DNA of 64,000 nt from Bacteroidota bacterium (lineage in GTDB: Bacteria > Bacteroidota > Bacteroidia > Chitinophagales > JADIYW01). The stretch spans positions 226,737-290,736 of the forward strand of contig CAUJCO010000007.1 in NCBI GenBank assembly GCA_963169645.1. The letters run 5' to 3'. Position 1 is the first letter of the stretch. Each line of letters starts with the position of its first letter. The position numbers and the translations under genes were made by a program. The notes under the pieces are model-generated. The model saw only the letters and a list, made by a program, of their open reading frames with translations. It was not told the DNA's origin and did not search any database. Of the stretch, positions 42,900 to 52,483 are shown piece after piece.

Positions 42900-43316
42900 A
42901 TGGAATTCACACAAAAAGTTAGAGAAGCTGTAAACAGTTTCACAACAGAAACAAAAGCAAACGTAACAGAATTACGTTACAATGTAGAAAACACTGTAAA
43001 AAATGCAGTAAGCGAAGCAAAAGATGAAGTAGAATTACAAAAAAATCACTTCAAAGCAACTGCAGAAAGAATCCAAGCTAAATTAAAAGGACCTTTCACG
43101 GTAGAAAAAATCCAAGCAGATGTAAAAGAAGAAGCTACTATTTTAGTTGCTGATTTAAAAACATCTTTCAACAGGAATGCTGGAAGAGTAAAAGGTTTGT
43201 TTAATGAAGCATCTTCTAAAGTGGAAAAACAAGTAGAAGAAGTTAAAGCTGAAGTAAAAAAAGCAGCTTCTACTGCAAAAGCTAAAGCTACTAAAGCTAC
43301 AAAAGCTAAAGCATAA
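42900..43316 (+). CDS. Phasin-like helical protein with Lys/Ala-rich tail
   Basis: From ATG 42900 the product has 138 residues, almost wholly amphipathic helix (VREAVNSFTTETKANVTELR, VEKIQADVKEEATILVADLK, VKGLFNEASSKVEKQVEEVK) and a tail of alternating Lys and Ala (KKAASTAKAKATKATKAKA) like that of histone H1-type or PhaF-type proteins. The body suggests granule or membrane association and the tail nucleic-acid binding, but both are inference. The start at MEFTQK is preferred to 42873 because it follows the promoter. A palindromic Crp/Fnr box upstream suggests control by oxygen, NO or energy state. Confidence 0.7.
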   Translation: MEFTQKVREAVNSFTTETKANVTELRYNVENTVKNAVSEAKDEVELQKNHFKATAERIQAKLKGPFTVEKIQADVKEEATILVADLKTSFNRNAGRVKGLFNEASSKVEKQVEEVKAEVKKAASTAKAKATKATKAKA

Positions 43317-43343
43317 GCTTTACTAACTCCAATTCATTTTTAA

Positions 43344-43376
43344 AAAGAGTCGCTCCTATATGCGGCTCTTTTTTTA
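43344..43376 (+). terminator. Terminator after the phasin-like gene
   Basis: AAAGAGTCGC-(8 nt)-GCGGCTCTTT (one G-T pair) followed by a T-run, 27 bp after the stop codon. Confidence 0.85.
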
Positions 43377-43427
43377 TTTGCTTAATGTAGGATATTGTAC
43401 CTTTACACAATAAAAGGTAATAGTAAA

Positions 43428-43676
43428 ATGAGAATAGTAGGCCAAATAGAACATCCATTTATCAAAATAACGATATTGCAAATGAATGAACGTTTTGCCA
43501 TAAAATTAGAAGATAATTTATTGGAGCAAACGTATAAATTTAATGAAGATGACAAACTAAGAACCTTTCAACACATGGAAAAAATGGTTGACCAAACATT
43601 TTTAGATGAATGTATTAAACGATTTTTGGAGATGAATCGTTCACGTGGTGAAACATATCAACGCAATATCTTATAA
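43428..43676 (+). CDS. Small hypothetical protein
   Basis: From ATG 43428 the product has 82 residues, with an N-terminal beta part (MRIVGQIEHPFIKITILQM) and a C-terminal helix (HMEKMVDQTFLDECIKRFLE). The upstream in-frame ATG at 43395 lies over the putative -7 box TACCTTTA (43398-43405), so the shorter start is preferred. It has its own promoter and terminator. I do not recognise a domain. Confidence 0.65.
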   Translation: MRIVGQIEHPFIKITILQMNERFAIKLEDNLLEQTYKFNEDDKLRTFQHMEKMVDQTFLDECIKRFLEMNRSRGETYQRNIL

Positions 43677-43702
43677 AGCAATTAACTGAATATACAACAT
43701 AA

Positions 43703-43732
43703 AAAAGCACAACCGAAGTTGTGCTTTTCTTT
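43703..43732. terminator. Bidirectional terminator, small hypothetical gene / aceA
   Basis: AAAAGCACAAC-CGAA-GTTGTGCTTTT is a perfect 11-bp stem with A- and T-runs on both sides, between convergent genes. Confidence 0.88.
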
Positions 43733-43761
43733 TATAATTACTATTGAGATAGTAGTTAAAA

Positions 43762-45045
43762 TTAATGGAATTGTTCTGCTTCTGTAGAACCAGCCAATGC
43801 AGTTGTAGAAGATTGACCTTGTTGGCAAACTTGTTGAATAGCATCGAAATATCCTGTACCAACAAATGATTGGTGTTTGATAGCTTGGAAACCGGCAGAC
43901 TCTAATGCAAATTCTCTTTGTTGTAACTCAGAGTAACCAGCCATACCTCTTTCCATATATGCTTTGCTTAATTCAAACATAACAGTGTTGTTAGCGTGGA
44001 AACCAGCTAATGTAATGAATTGGAATTTGTAACCCATTGCAGCTAAATCTTCACGGAAAGTAGTCATTGCTTTAACATCCATGTATTTTGCCCAGTTGAA
44101 TGAAGGAGAACAGTTGTAAGCCAACATTTTTCCAGGATATTTTGCGTGGATACCTTGAGCAAACTCTCTAGCCATACCTAAATCCGGATTACCTGTTTCC
44201 ATCCAAATTAAGTCTGCGTATGGAGCATAAGATAAACCTCTATCGATACCTTGCTCAACACCGTTTCTTACATAGTAGAAACCTTCTGGAGCACGTTTGC
44301 CATCGATGATGAATTTTTGGTCACGCTCATCGATATCAGAAGTGATTAAATTTGCAGCTTCAGCATCTGTACGAGCAATTACTAATGTAGAAGTTCCACA
44401 AACGTCAGCCGCCAAACGAGCAGCTTGTAATTTATTGATAGCCTCTTGTGTAGGCACCAAAACTTTACCACCTAAGTGACCACATTTTTTAGCAGAAGCT
44501 AATTGGTCTTCCCAGTGAACACCAGCAGCACCTGCTTCAATCATTTGCTTCATTAATTCAAATGCATTTAAGTTACCACCGAAACCAGCTTCCGCATCTG
44601 CAACGATAGGAACCATCCAGTCACGTGTTGGCTCACCTGACATGTATTCGATTTGGTCACGACGCATCAAAGAGTTGTTAATACGTTTTACCACCATTGG
44701 AACAGAGTTCGCAGGATACAATGATTGATCCGGATACATTTCTGCAGATAAGTTAGCATCTGCAGCTACTTGCCAACCTGAAAGATAGATAGCTTTCATG
44801 CCTGCCGTAACTTCTTGGATAGCTTGGTTACCATTGAACGCACCTAAACCAGCAACCCAGTCTTCTGTGTGTAATTTGTTCCATAATTTTTCAGCACCAT
44901 TTTTTGCCAACGTGTATTCAACTGGAACAGAACCACTGATGTTGATTACTTCTTCAGCAGTATAGTTTCTTTTTACGTCTTTCCAACGTGGATTGGTTGC
45001 CCATTCTTTTTTTAGAGCTTCTGCTCTTTCTTGTTTTGTTGCCAT
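43762..45045 (-). CDS. aceA: Isocitrate lyase
   Basis: A 427-residue enzyme splitting isocitrate into glyoxylate and succinate, first step of the glyoxylate shunt. The catalytic motif KKCGH is at residues 186-190 (C188), preceded by WEDQLASA and followed by [22 protein letters not shown] supplies metal binding and [12 protein letters not shown] the substrate site. It is the last gene of the minus-strand unit aceB - FkbM gene - aceA, 43 bp after the FkbM gene. Having both shunt enzymes allows growth on acetate or fatty acids. Confidence 0.97.
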   Translation of the reverse strand: MATKQERAEALKKEWATNPRWKDVKRNYTAEEVINISGSVPVEYTLAKNGAEKLWNKLHTEDWVAGLGAFNGNQAIQEVTAGMKAIYLSGWQVAADANLSAEMYPDQSLYPANSVPMVVKRINNSLMRRDQIEYMSGEPTRDWMVPIVADAEAGFGGNLNAFELMKQMIEAGAAGVHWEDQLASAKKCGHLGGKVLVPTQEAINKLQAARLAADVCGTSTLVIARTDAEAANLITSDIDERDQKFIIDGKRAPEGFYYVRNGVEQGIDRGLSYAPYADLIWMETGNPDLGMAREFAQGIHAKYPGKMLAYNCSPSFNWAKYMDVKAMTTFREDLAAMGYKFQFITLAGFHANNTVMFELSKAYMERGMAGYSELQQREFALESAGFQAIKHQSFVGTGYFDAIQQVCQQGQSSTTALAGSTEAEQFH

Positions 45046-45088
45046 TTTTTAAAAATTGAAATTTGAAAATTTATAATTATTAAAATAT

Positions 45089-45880
45089 TTAATTTATTGT
45101 TCTAATATAAACATCTCCAAATAATGTAGAAGTGAATTCGCTGGTTTGAACAAATGCTTTCATTTCCGAAACAGATTTCCATTTAGGTAAAACATATTCC
45201 ATTTTTTCACCAACACAAAAATTACATTCTATATTATTATTGATGTGTTCTAGCTGTTCAATACACTGTATTACTTTATTGGTAAATTCAGGTACTGTAT
45301 ATTCAAATGATATTAATTTTATAGGTGTAGATAAACCTTCTAAAACCTCCTTTTCAAAACCTTCTACATCAATTTTTACATAATCCGGAACACCAAATTG
45401 TTTGATTAAATTATCTAAGGTAGTGATAGAAATAATTTCTTTTTCATTCCAAGAGTAATTAGAGAATTTTGAGTTTTTCAACACATCTACTTGTTCTTTA
45501 GAAAAAGTAGAAAGTGTTGTTGCATCTGAAATAAAAAATTCTAATTCACCTTCTGCTGCACCTAAACCTTTGGGAACGATCGTAATTTGATTACCAAATT
45601 TTTTTTCCAATATTTGTATGCATTTTTTCTGAGGTTCAACGGCAATAACTTTTGCACCAAGCTTTAAAATAGGTTCTATCCTATTTCCAATATTTGCACC
45701 TACATCAAAATATAAACTTTTATTATCTAAAAATCTGGAGTAAAAAGTATATCGTTCTTTTTTCAAAAAGAACTCTTCATACTTATAAAAAATATCATTT
45801 TTTACTTTTACTAAAAATAGATACAATGCATCACCCAAAAGTGTATTTGCAATTGATCTATTTTTAGTTGCTATGGTCAT
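45089..45880 (-). CDS. FkbM-family methyltransferase inside the glyoxylate-shunt operon
   Basis: A 263-residue S-adenosylmethionine-dependent enzyme. The SAM motif is LYFDVGANIGNRI, followed by AKVIAVEPQKKC; the FkbM-typical TLDNLIKQFGVPDYVKIDVEG and a late FEYTVPEF are present. FkbM enzymes O-methylate sugars, polyketides or other small molecules. Nothing nearby looks like a glycan or natural-product cluster. It begins 2 bp after aceB ends and is followed by aceA, so it must be co-transcribed with the shunt. The target is unknown. Confidence 0.85.
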   Translation of the reverse strand: MTIATKNRSIANTLLGDALYLFLVKVKNDIFYKYEEFFLKKERYTFYSRFLDNKSLYFDVGANIGNRIEPILKLGAKVIAVEPQKKCIQILEKKFGNQITIVPKGLGAAEGELEFFISDATTLSTFSKEQVDVLKNSKFSNYSWNEKEIISITTLDNLIKQFGVPDYVKIDVEGFEKEVLEGLSTPIKLISFEYTVPEFTNKVIQCIEQLEHINNNIECNFCVGEKMEYVLPKWKSVSEMKAFVQTSEFTSTLFGDVYIRTIN

Positions 45881-45882
45881 AA

Positions 45883-47475
45883 CTAGTCGATATAATTATA
45901 TGCTTCTAATGTCAAGAATTCTTCTAATTGATCTTGCAATGACATTTTTGTAAATAATTCTATTGCCAAATCAAATTTAGACGCTGCATATTTATCACCT
46001 AATGCTGTTTGGTAAGCCGATTTTTGTTCATCAATTAATTGTTGAACTAATTCAGCGGTTACTTTAGTTCCGTCATCTAATTTAGCATCTTCGTGGTGAA
46101 CCCATTGCCATACTTGTGTACGAGAAATTTCAGCTGTTGCTGCATCTTCCATTAAGTTATGAATAGGAACACAACCATTGCCACGCAACCAAGCTTCTAA
46201 ATATTGAATACCTACATCAATGTTGTTTTTCAAACCACCTAACGTGATAGTACCTTTTGGCACTTCTAATAAATCTGCTGCCGTTACACTTACATCTTCT
46301 CGTTTTACATGAATTTGATTCGGTGTTGGCATGTATTTATTAAATTCATCCATTGCAATTTGCACTAATCCCGGATGCGCTACCCAAGTACCGTCGTGTC
46401 CGGCTTTCGCTTCACGTTCTTTATCTGCACGTACTTTATTTAATGCAATGTTATTTGCTTCTTCGTCGTTTTTAATTGGAATTTGTGCAGCCATACCGCC
46501 CATCGCAAAAGCACCGCGTTTGTGGCAAGTTTGGATAACTAAATCTGAATAAGATTTTAAGAAATGAACGGTCATCGTTACTTGCATTCTATCCGGCACC
46601 AAAAATTGTTTATTTTTTACGGTACGTTTTATGAAAGAGAAAATATAATCCCATCTTCCACAATTTAATCCGGCACTATGTTCTTTTAATTCGAATAAAA
46701 TTTCATTTAACTCAAACGTAGCCACAATTGTTTCAATCAACACAGTTGCTTTAATGGAACCTTGAGGTACGCCTAATTCATTTTGTGCATCCACAAAAAT
46801 ATCATTCCATAAACGAGCTTCTAAATGCGATTCCATTTTGGGTAAATAGAAATACACACCGCTTCCGTTGGCAATACGTTGTTTTGCATTGTGATAGAAG
46901 TATAAAGCAAAATCCCAAATAGAACCGCTGGCAACTTCACCATCTACCAATACATGTTTTTCTAATAAATGCCATCCGCGTGGACGAACAAACAATACAG
47001 CTGTTTGGTCATTTAATTTATAAGATTTTCCGTTAGACTCTAATGCGATTGTTTTATTGTTTGCATCGCGTAAGTTGATTTGTCCTGAAATGTTATTTTC
47101 CCAAGTTGGTGCATTGGAATCTTCAAAATCTGCCATAAATACTTTGGCACCTGAATTCAATGCATTGATAATCATTTTACGATCCACCGGGCCTGTAATT
47201 TCTACTCTTCTATCTTGGATGTCAGCCGGACAAGGTGCTACTGTCCAAGCGCTATCACGAATTTCTTTTGTTTCCGGTAAAAAATCAGGCAATTCACCTG
47301 CATCTAAACGCACTTGACGTTCTACTCTTTTTTGTAATAATTCTTTTCTGCGGGCATTGTGTTTGCGTTGTAATTTTGCAAAAAACGCCAATGCTTCCGG
47401 TGTTAAAATTTCGGCATATTCCGGTGAGAATTTACCTTTAATTTCGATTCCTTCTGGTGTTTGATAGGTTGACAT
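45883..47475 (-). CDS. aceB: Malate synthase A
   Basis: A 530-residue enzyme joining glyoxylate and acetyl-CoA to malate. It is the AceB type rather than the longer GlcB type: KVFMADFEDSNAPTWENNI, PRGWHLLEKHV, YFYLPKMESHLEARLWNDIF, IKATVLIETIVATFELNEIL, GLNCGRWDYIFSFIK and late GNGCVPIHNLMEDAATAEISR. All expected catalytic segments are present. It is the first gene of the aceB - FkbM - aceA unit. Confidence 0.97.
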   Translation of the reverse strand: MSTYQTPEGIEIKGKFSPEYAEILTPEALAFFAKLQRKHNARRKELLQKRVERQVRLDAGELPDFLPETKEIRDSAWTVAPCPADIQDRRVEITGPVDRKMIINALNSGAKVFMADFEDSNAPTWENNISGQINLRDANNKTIALESNGKSYKLNDQTAVLFVRPRGWHLLEKHVLVDGEVASGSIWDFALYFYHNAKQRIANGSGVYFYLPKMESHLEARLWNDIFVDAQNELGVPQGSIKATVLIETIVATFELNEILFELKEHSAGLNCGRWDYIFSFIKRTVKNKQFLVPDRMQVTMTVHFLKSYSDLVIQTCHKRGAFAMGGMAAQIPIKNDEEANNIALNKVRADKEREAKAGHDGTWVAHPGLVQIAMDEFNKYMPTPNQIHVKREDVSVTAADLLEVPKGTITLGGLKNNIDVGIQYLEAWLRGNGCVPIHNLMEDAATAEISRTQVWQWVHHEDAKLDDGTKVTAELVQQLIDEQKSAYQTALGDKYAASKFDLAIELFTKMSLQDQLEEFLTLEAYNYID

Positions 47476-47902
47476 ATTGTAAAAAATAATTTTGCGTGCT
47501 AAAGATACAAAATCAAAAAAACACGACCGAATATACTATATTACCTAAAGTTTACTATATCTATGCAAAATTAAAAAGTTGCAAATGAAACTAATTAGCA
47601 CAAATCGAATACATCTATCAACATAACTTGTTTAAAATGAATAAACAGTTTGAGATTACTCCAATATCCTATCCGAATATTGCATTTCTACTACGTCCAT
47701 CATACTAATAAACCACACACATCGACCAATGGTTCAATTCAACGCGTACAATTTTTTTCATTTATAAAGCAAAATCATCATACAAATTACAATAAAAAAT
47801 ATCTTTACTATTTTGTTAAAGTGTATTATAAAATAGTAGATTAAAATGAAATTTCTAAATAATATTCATATAATGCATACTGTAACCTTAAATTTATACA
47901 GA
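47476..47902. other. 427-bp gap between aceB and the ATP-grasp gene
   Basis: AT-rich intergenic DNA without a convincing gene or hairpin. A minus-strand -7 octamer TAATTTTG (47573-47566) could start aceB with a leader of about 85 nt. I see no consensus octamer for the plus-strand ATP-grasp gene. Confidence 0.4.
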
Positions 47903-49339
47903 ATGCTGCTAGATAAATATCAAACACGAACAAACTTCTGGGATGAAATGGCACTTCCAAATGGTGAAAAACGTTCCCATTATCAAGCTATTTTTAACAA
48001 ACTAAACTCCATCGATTTAGATGTTATAAATAGAAAAGAAGAAATTGCCAGAAAGATGTTTATGAATCAAGGTATTACATTTACCATCTACTCCGGCGAT
48101 GAAGGCATTGAACGCATTTTTCCGTTCGATATTATTCCGCGTATTATAACCGGTGCCGAATGGCAAATTATTGAACGCGGCACTGCACAACGCTTAAAAG
48201 CACTCAACTTATTTTTACAGGATGTATATCACAACCAAAACATTATAAAAGATGGCATTATTCCATTAAATATCGTCGCTACTTGTCCACATTACAATAG
48301 AGAAGTATTTGGCATTAATGTTCCGTTTAATATTTATGTGCATATTGCCGGTATAGACATCGTACGCGATTCGGACGGCGAATATTATGTACTAGAAGAC
48401 AACCTCCGCACTCCTTCCGGTGTATCATATATGATGGAAAACCGAGATGTTACAAAATCTATTTTTCCGGAACTAATGAGTGAATATAATGTGCGTAGAG
48501 TGAGCGATTATCCTTTGGAATTAAAAAAGATACTTGTTTCATTAGCTCCAAAACAAAATCAAAATCCGTGTATTGTTATTTTAACGCCGGGCATTTTTAA
48601 TTCTGCCTATTACGAACATACATTCCTTGCTCGATACATGGGTGTTGAATTAGTGGAAGGCAGAGATTTAGTTGTAGATAATCATACCGTATATATGAAA
48701 ACAACCAACGGATTAAAAAGAGTAGATGTTATTTACAGAAGAGTAGATGATGAATATTTAGATCCGTTAGTTTTTAATCCCAATAGTTTATTAGGTGTTC
48801 CCGGATTACTTGCTGCATATAGAAAAGGAAATGTTGCTATTGTTAATGCGTTAGGAAACGGTGTGGCTGATGATAAAGCCATCTATTCGTATGTGCCGGA
48901 TATGATACGGTATTATTTAAACGAATCACCTATTTTAAAAAATGTACCAACTTATAAAATGGAAAACTTGGAAGAAAGACAATATGTTTTTGATAATATG
49001 CATAAAATGGTTGTCAAAAAAACAAATGAAAGTGGCGGATATGGTATGTTGATGGGTGAAAGTGCCACTTCAGAAGAAATAGAACAATTTAAAAATGCTA
49101 TTCTTAAAGAACCACGTTCCTATATAGCACAGCCTACCATAAAAATATCGACCGTACCGTGTTATATGAATGGGAAATTAGTGCCGCGTCATGTCGATTT
49201 AAGACCATACGCATTATTTGGTCCGGATGGTTTCAAGCTTGTATCCGGCGGTTTAACACGCGTTGCACTAAAAGAAAACTCATTAGTAGTCAACTCATCA
49301 CAAGGTGGTGGAAGTAAAGACACATGGATCATTGATTAA
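47903..49339 (+). CDS. Circularly permuted ATP-grasp type 2 protein
   Basis: From ATG 47903 the product has 478 residues (MLLDKYQTRTNFWDEM matches the usual N-terminus; the frame is open back to 47846). Family segments: HYQAIFNKLNSI, FPFDIIPRIITGAEWQIIE, LEDNLRTPSGVSYMMENR, VDVIYRRVDDEYLDPL, NALGNGVADDKAIYSYVPDM, VVKKTNESGGYGMLMG and RHVDLRPYALFGPDG. Such ATP-grasp proteins are predicted to form peptide-type C-N bonds. It is followed within 54 bp by an alpha-E gene and then a transglutaminase gene, a trio conserved in many bacteria whose function is unknown. Confidence 0.9.
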   Translation: MLLDKYQTRTNFWDEMALPNGEKRSHYQAIFNKLNSIDLDVINRKEEIARKMFMNQGITFTIYSGDEGIERIFPFDIIPRIITGAEWQIIERGTAQRLKALNLFLQDVYHNQNIIKDGIIPLNIVATCPHYNREVFGINVPFNIYVHIAGIDIVRDSDGEYYVLEDNLRTPSGVSYMMENRDVTKSIFPELMSEYNVRRVSDYPLELKKILVSLAPKQNQNPCIVILTPGIFNSAYYEHTFLARYMGVELVEGRDLVVDNHTVYMKTTNGLKRVDVIYRRVDDEYLDPLVFNPNSLLGVPGLLAAYRKGNVAIVNALGNGVADDKAIYSYVPDMIRYYLNESPILKNVPTYKMENLEERQYVFDNMHKMVVKKTNESGGYGMLMGESATSEEIEQFKNAILKEPRSYIAQPTIKISTVPCYMNGKLVPRHVDLRPYALFGPDGFKLVSGGLTRVALKENSLVVNSSQGGGSKDTWIID

Positions 49340-49393
49340 TTTTTCGATAGAGAACAAGATTACAAAAAAAATTACAACCTATTACACAACCAT

Positions 49394-50332
49394 ATGTTAA
49401 GTAGAATAGCAGACTCATTATTTTGGATGAATCGGTATGTGGAACGTGCCGAAGGCATGTTGCGTATGTTGAAAATAAATTATGAAACATCCTTAGATAA
49501 AAGTGATAATGAAAATTACGATTGGATTGCCGTTTTAAATATTTTCACCTATCTAGATGAAGCAGAAAAAAATAAAATAAAAGATGATACACAAGCTGTA
49601 TTAAAATATATTATTACCGACAAATACAACGAAAACTCTATCCGAAATATCATTACCAAAGCACGAGAAAATGCGCGTGGATTGCAAGACCATATCACAC
49701 GTGAAGTTTGGGAAAGTATCAATGAATACTATTTGCGATTAAACAATAATCGCATTGATGAACTTTTGGATTCCAATCAACAAGCCTATGCTATTTCATC
49801 TTTAATAGAACAAAGTTTATATTATTATGGCGTATTAGAAGTAACCATGCCACGCGGTGAAGGCTGGAATTTTATGGGTTTAGGAAAAAACATTGAACGT
49901 GCTTTACAAACAGCGGACATTGTAGATACAAAATTTCACGACATAAATTATGATTTAAACAATCCGATGGATATTCCGTATTGGAAAAATTTATTACTCT
50001 CTATTTCCGGTTATGAGTTTTATCTTAAAACCTATCCAACCGGATTACAAACACAAAATGTGTTGGACATGATACTTATGAATACCAATTTTCCACGTTC
50101 CATTTTATATTCTATCAGAAAAATAAGTTACATCATTAACAAAATTGCTATCGATAACACTGAAGGCGAAAAAACACTGCTACGAATTATAGGCAAATTA
50201 AAAAGTAAAATTGAATATTCCGATTTAGAAACAATTTCCCATATTGGTTTACATCAATTTTTAGAAGAAGTACGCGATGAATTATATAAATTCAACAACG
50301 AATTAAGTAAAATATATTTTGCCTATCACTAA
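49394..50332 (+). CDS. Alpha-E domain protein (COG2307-like)
   Basis: A 312-residue all-helical protein with the diagnostic start MLSRIADSLFWMNRYVERAE. Further conserved pieces are NARGLQDHITREVWESINEY, MPRGEGWNFMGLGKNIERAL and FPRSILYSIRKI. No catalytic residue is established for the family. It always travels with circularly permuted ATP-grasp and transglutaminase-like proteins and may be a scaffold or an enzyme of the same pathway. It lies 54 bp after the ATP-grasp gene and 28 bp before the transglutaminase gene. Confidence 0.9.
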   Translation: MLSRIADSLFWMNRYVERAEGMLRMLKINYETSLDKSDNENYDWIAVLNIFTYLDEAEKNKIKDDTQAVLKYIITDKYNENSIRNIITKARENARGLQDHITREVWESINEYYLRLNNNRIDELLDSNQQAYAISSLIEQSLYYYGVLEVTMPRGEGWNFMGLGKNIERALQTADIVDTKFHDINYDLNNPMDIPYWKNLLLSISGYEFYLKTYPTGLQTQNVLDMILMNTNFPRSILYSIRKISYIINKIAIDNTEGEKTLLRIIGKLKSKIEYSDLETISHIGLHQFLEEVRDELYKFNNELSKIYFAYH

Positions 50333-50360
50333 CAAAATCTTATAAGAAATACAAACTAAA

Positions 50361-51299
50361 ATGTCTATTTATAAAATACATCATATAACAAAATACCGTT
50401 ACGACCGAATTGTAAAAGAGAATACGAATCAAATAAAAATATTTCCATTTCCCAATAAGGAACAAGAAATTTTAAGTCATGAATTACACATCACCGATGA
50501 ACCGATAATTCAAAAATTTTATGATTATTGGGGCAATGCAACTGCCTATTTTACAGTCAATCAACCACATCAAGAATTAATTATTGACAGTCGATTAATC
50601 GTAAAATCACAACAAAAAGAAATTAACGAAAGCCTATCAACTATTGCTGATTGGAATCAGCTGAATTCCTATATCCATAATGATATTATCTTGTTTGATT
50701 ACGCACAAAAAGAAATAATTAAGCAACAGGCTGTTATTGAAAATATTATTCAAATGATAGATTTCAAGAGCAAATCGCCGCTGCAAGCCGTAAAAGAAGC
50801 CACACAATATATTTTTGAAAACTATAAATATGTAAAAGGCATTACAACCGTTGAAACTACTGTTGATGAAATCATTGAATTAAAATCCGGTGTGTGTCAA
50901 GATTTTGCACATTTACTTTTACAAATACTGCGAAACCAACACATTCCGGCTCGATATGTCAGTGGTTATATTTGCCCAAATAAAAATGGAATGAGAGGCG
51001 AAGGTGCAACACATGCTTGGGTAGATGTTTATCTTCCGAATGTAGGCTGGATTGGAATAGACCCAACCAACAATTGTTATGCTAATCAAAATCATATTCA
51101 ATTAGCTGTAGGCAGAGACTTTAATGATTGCACACCAATAAAAGGCACTTTTAAAGGACCGGCAAATCAAGAGTTATTAGTGTACGTTTCTGTAGGTTAC
51201 GAAGATGGCAGTGTGTTTGAAGATGAAAACACGGTTCAATTATACAAAGAAACACCTGCTTCTGCACCAATTCTTCCAATTCAAAATCAACAGCAATAA
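50361..51299 (+). CDS. Transglutaminase-like cysteine protease/transferase
   Basis: A 312-residue protein. The N-terminal bacterial transglutaminase-like domain starts YKIHHITKYRYDRIVKE. The catalytic triad is intact: C179 in SGVCQDFAH, H218 in ATHAWVDVY and D234 in GIDPTNN. There is no signal peptide, so it works in the cytoplasm. With the ATP-grasp and alpha-E genes it forms the conserved trio; a common proposal is that the ATP-grasp enzyme makes a peptide or peptide tag and the transglutaminase-like protein cuts or transfers it. No Anbu proteasome gene, sometimes linked to this trio, is in the window. Confidence 0.9.
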   Translation: MSIYKIHHITKYRYDRIVKENTNQIKIFPFPNKEQEILSHELHITDEPIIQKFYDYWGNATAYFTVNQPHQELIIDSRLIVKSQQKEINESLSTIADWNQLNSYIHNDIILFDYAQKEIIKQQAVIENIIQMIDFKSKSPLQAVKEATQYIFENYKYVKGITTVETTVDEIIELKSGVCQDFAHLLLQILRNQHIPARYVSGYICPNKNGMRGEGATHAWVDVYLPNVGWIGIDPTNNCYANQNHIQLAVGRDFNDCTPIKGTFKGPANQELLVYVSVGYEDGSVFEDENTVQLYKETPASAPILPIQNQQQ

Positions 51300-51378
51300 G
51301 AATAAACTATACGAAATATTTTAAAGGAAATCTAAATTTTGATTAGAATAAAAATTCTATCAATATAAAATCAAGTAT

Positions 51379-52059
51379 TTATTTTTCTGTCCATTTTCCA
51401 ACCAACGTAGCCGATTGCAAAGCGACATTTAGCCTTTGCATAAATTCAGTTCTAGGTATTTCTTTAGCACCCAAACTTTCTACGTGTTCGGTATAAACTT
51501 GTGCATCTAAAAAATGAAAATGATGTTGTTTAAGAAACTGCACTAATCGAATAAATGCAATTTTTGATGCATTGGTTTGCAAGTGAAACATAGACTCCGC
51601 AAAAAAAACCTTACCCAAACTTACACCATAAATTCCGCCAACCAATTTCTTTTCATACCATACTTCTACGGAATGTGCATATCCTAAATGATGCAAATCT
51701 AAATATGCCGTTTGCATTTCCGGTGTAATCCAAGTTCCATTTTGATACTTCCTTTTCATATTGGCGCAATACTGAATCACTTGTTTAAATTGCGTATCAA
51801 AGGTTGTTGTAAATTTGGGATTGTTTAACGTACGACGCATACTTTTAGAAATATGCAACTCATCAAAATCTAATATAAATCGAACTTCCGGTGCGTGCCA
51901 CACTATAGGTTCGCCCTCACTATACCACGGAAAAATTCCTAATCGATAAGCCAGCAATAAGCGTTCTACAGATAAATCACCACCAACGGCTACAATACCA
52001 TCTTCTGAGCCATCTACAGGCGGAAAAACAAGTTGATCGATTAACTGATATATGGGCAA
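51379..52059 (-). CDS. aat: Leucyl/phenylalanyl-tRNA--protein transferase
   Basis: A 226-residue enzyme that adds Leu or Phe from aminoacyl-tRNA to proteins with N-terminal Arg or Lys, marking them for ClpAP. Family segments: FPPVDGSEDGIVAVGGDLS, YRLGIFPWYSEGEPIVWHAP, RRTLNNPKF, GTWITPEMQTAYLDLHHLGYAHSVE (in parts), LVGGIYGVSLGKVFFAESMF and FHFLDAQVYTEHVESLGAKE. The gene follows clpS by 5 bp, uniting tagging and recognition steps of the N-degron pathway. Confidence 0.95.
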   Translation of the reverse strand: MPIYQLIDQLVFPPVDGSEDGIVAVGGDLSVERLLLAYRLGIFPWYSEGEPIVWHAPEVRFILDFDELHISKSMRRTLNNPKFTTTFDTQFKQVIQYCANMKRKYQNGTWITPEMQTAYLDLHHLGYAHSVEVWYEKKLVGGIYGVSLGKVFFAESMFHLQTNASKIAFIRLVQFLKQHHFHFLDAQVYTEHVESLGAKEIPRTEFMQRLNVALQSATLVGKWTEK

Positions 52060-52064
52060 TTCTA

Positions 52065-52370
52065 TTAATTACATGATTCGACGGATGCAGAAATTCCTCT
52101 ATCTAATAACGCATCTTTCATTGGTATTAATTTTAATTCATCGCCATGTTTTACAGCACATTGTCCTTTGTAATGGATAAATAGAGAACATTGTGTTGCT
52201 TGTTCATACGTATGCTCACAAATTTTCATCAATGACTCTATAACCCAATCAAACGTATTAACATCGTCATTATATACGATTAATTGGCAACTAAATTCCA
52301 ATGCAACATCATCCAAAACGTCTACTTCTTCTGAAGTCTTAGTACTTGAATGAAAAGAAACGCTACTCAT
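52065..52370 (-). CDS. clpS: ClpS adaptor for N-degron substrates
   Basis: A 101-residue adaptor that delivers proteins with N-terminal Leu, Phe, Trp or Tyr to the Clp protease. The binding pocket segment QLIVYNDDVNTFDWVIESL is present, with the DDVNTFD core; the C-terminal fold (HYKGQCAVKHGDELKLIPMK) also matches, although the family's usual G-x-A-x-V pattern is somewhat changed. An unstructured N-terminus precedes the core, as expected. It is the first gene of clpS-aat. Confidence 0.9.
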   Translation of the reverse strand: MSSVSFHSSTKTSEEVDVLDDVALEFSCQLIVYNDDVNTFDWVIESLMKICEHTYEQATQCSLFIHYKGQCAVKHGDELKLIPMKDALLDRGISASVESCN

Positions 52371-52459
52371 AAACGAACTTGAGATTTATTTTACACTACA
52401 ATTTTACAAAAAAATAAGATTTTTCGAAAGGTACTTTCTATAATTAATTTAAAATTTTG

Positions 52460-52467
52460 TACATTTG
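52460..52467 (+). promoter_or_regulatory. -7 octamer TACATTTG of the tRNA-Met gene
   Basis: Exact TAnnTTTG followed by CAC, ending 17 bp before the first base of the tRNA. Confidence 0.6.
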
Positions 52468-52483
52468 CACCTCGAAAAGAATC

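Noticed and set aside
43762..47475. Methylcitrate-cycle operon (prpB-type lyase)
   Set aside because: The lyase has the length and KKCGH context of isocitrate lyase, and the partner is malate synthase A, so it is the glyoxylate shunt.
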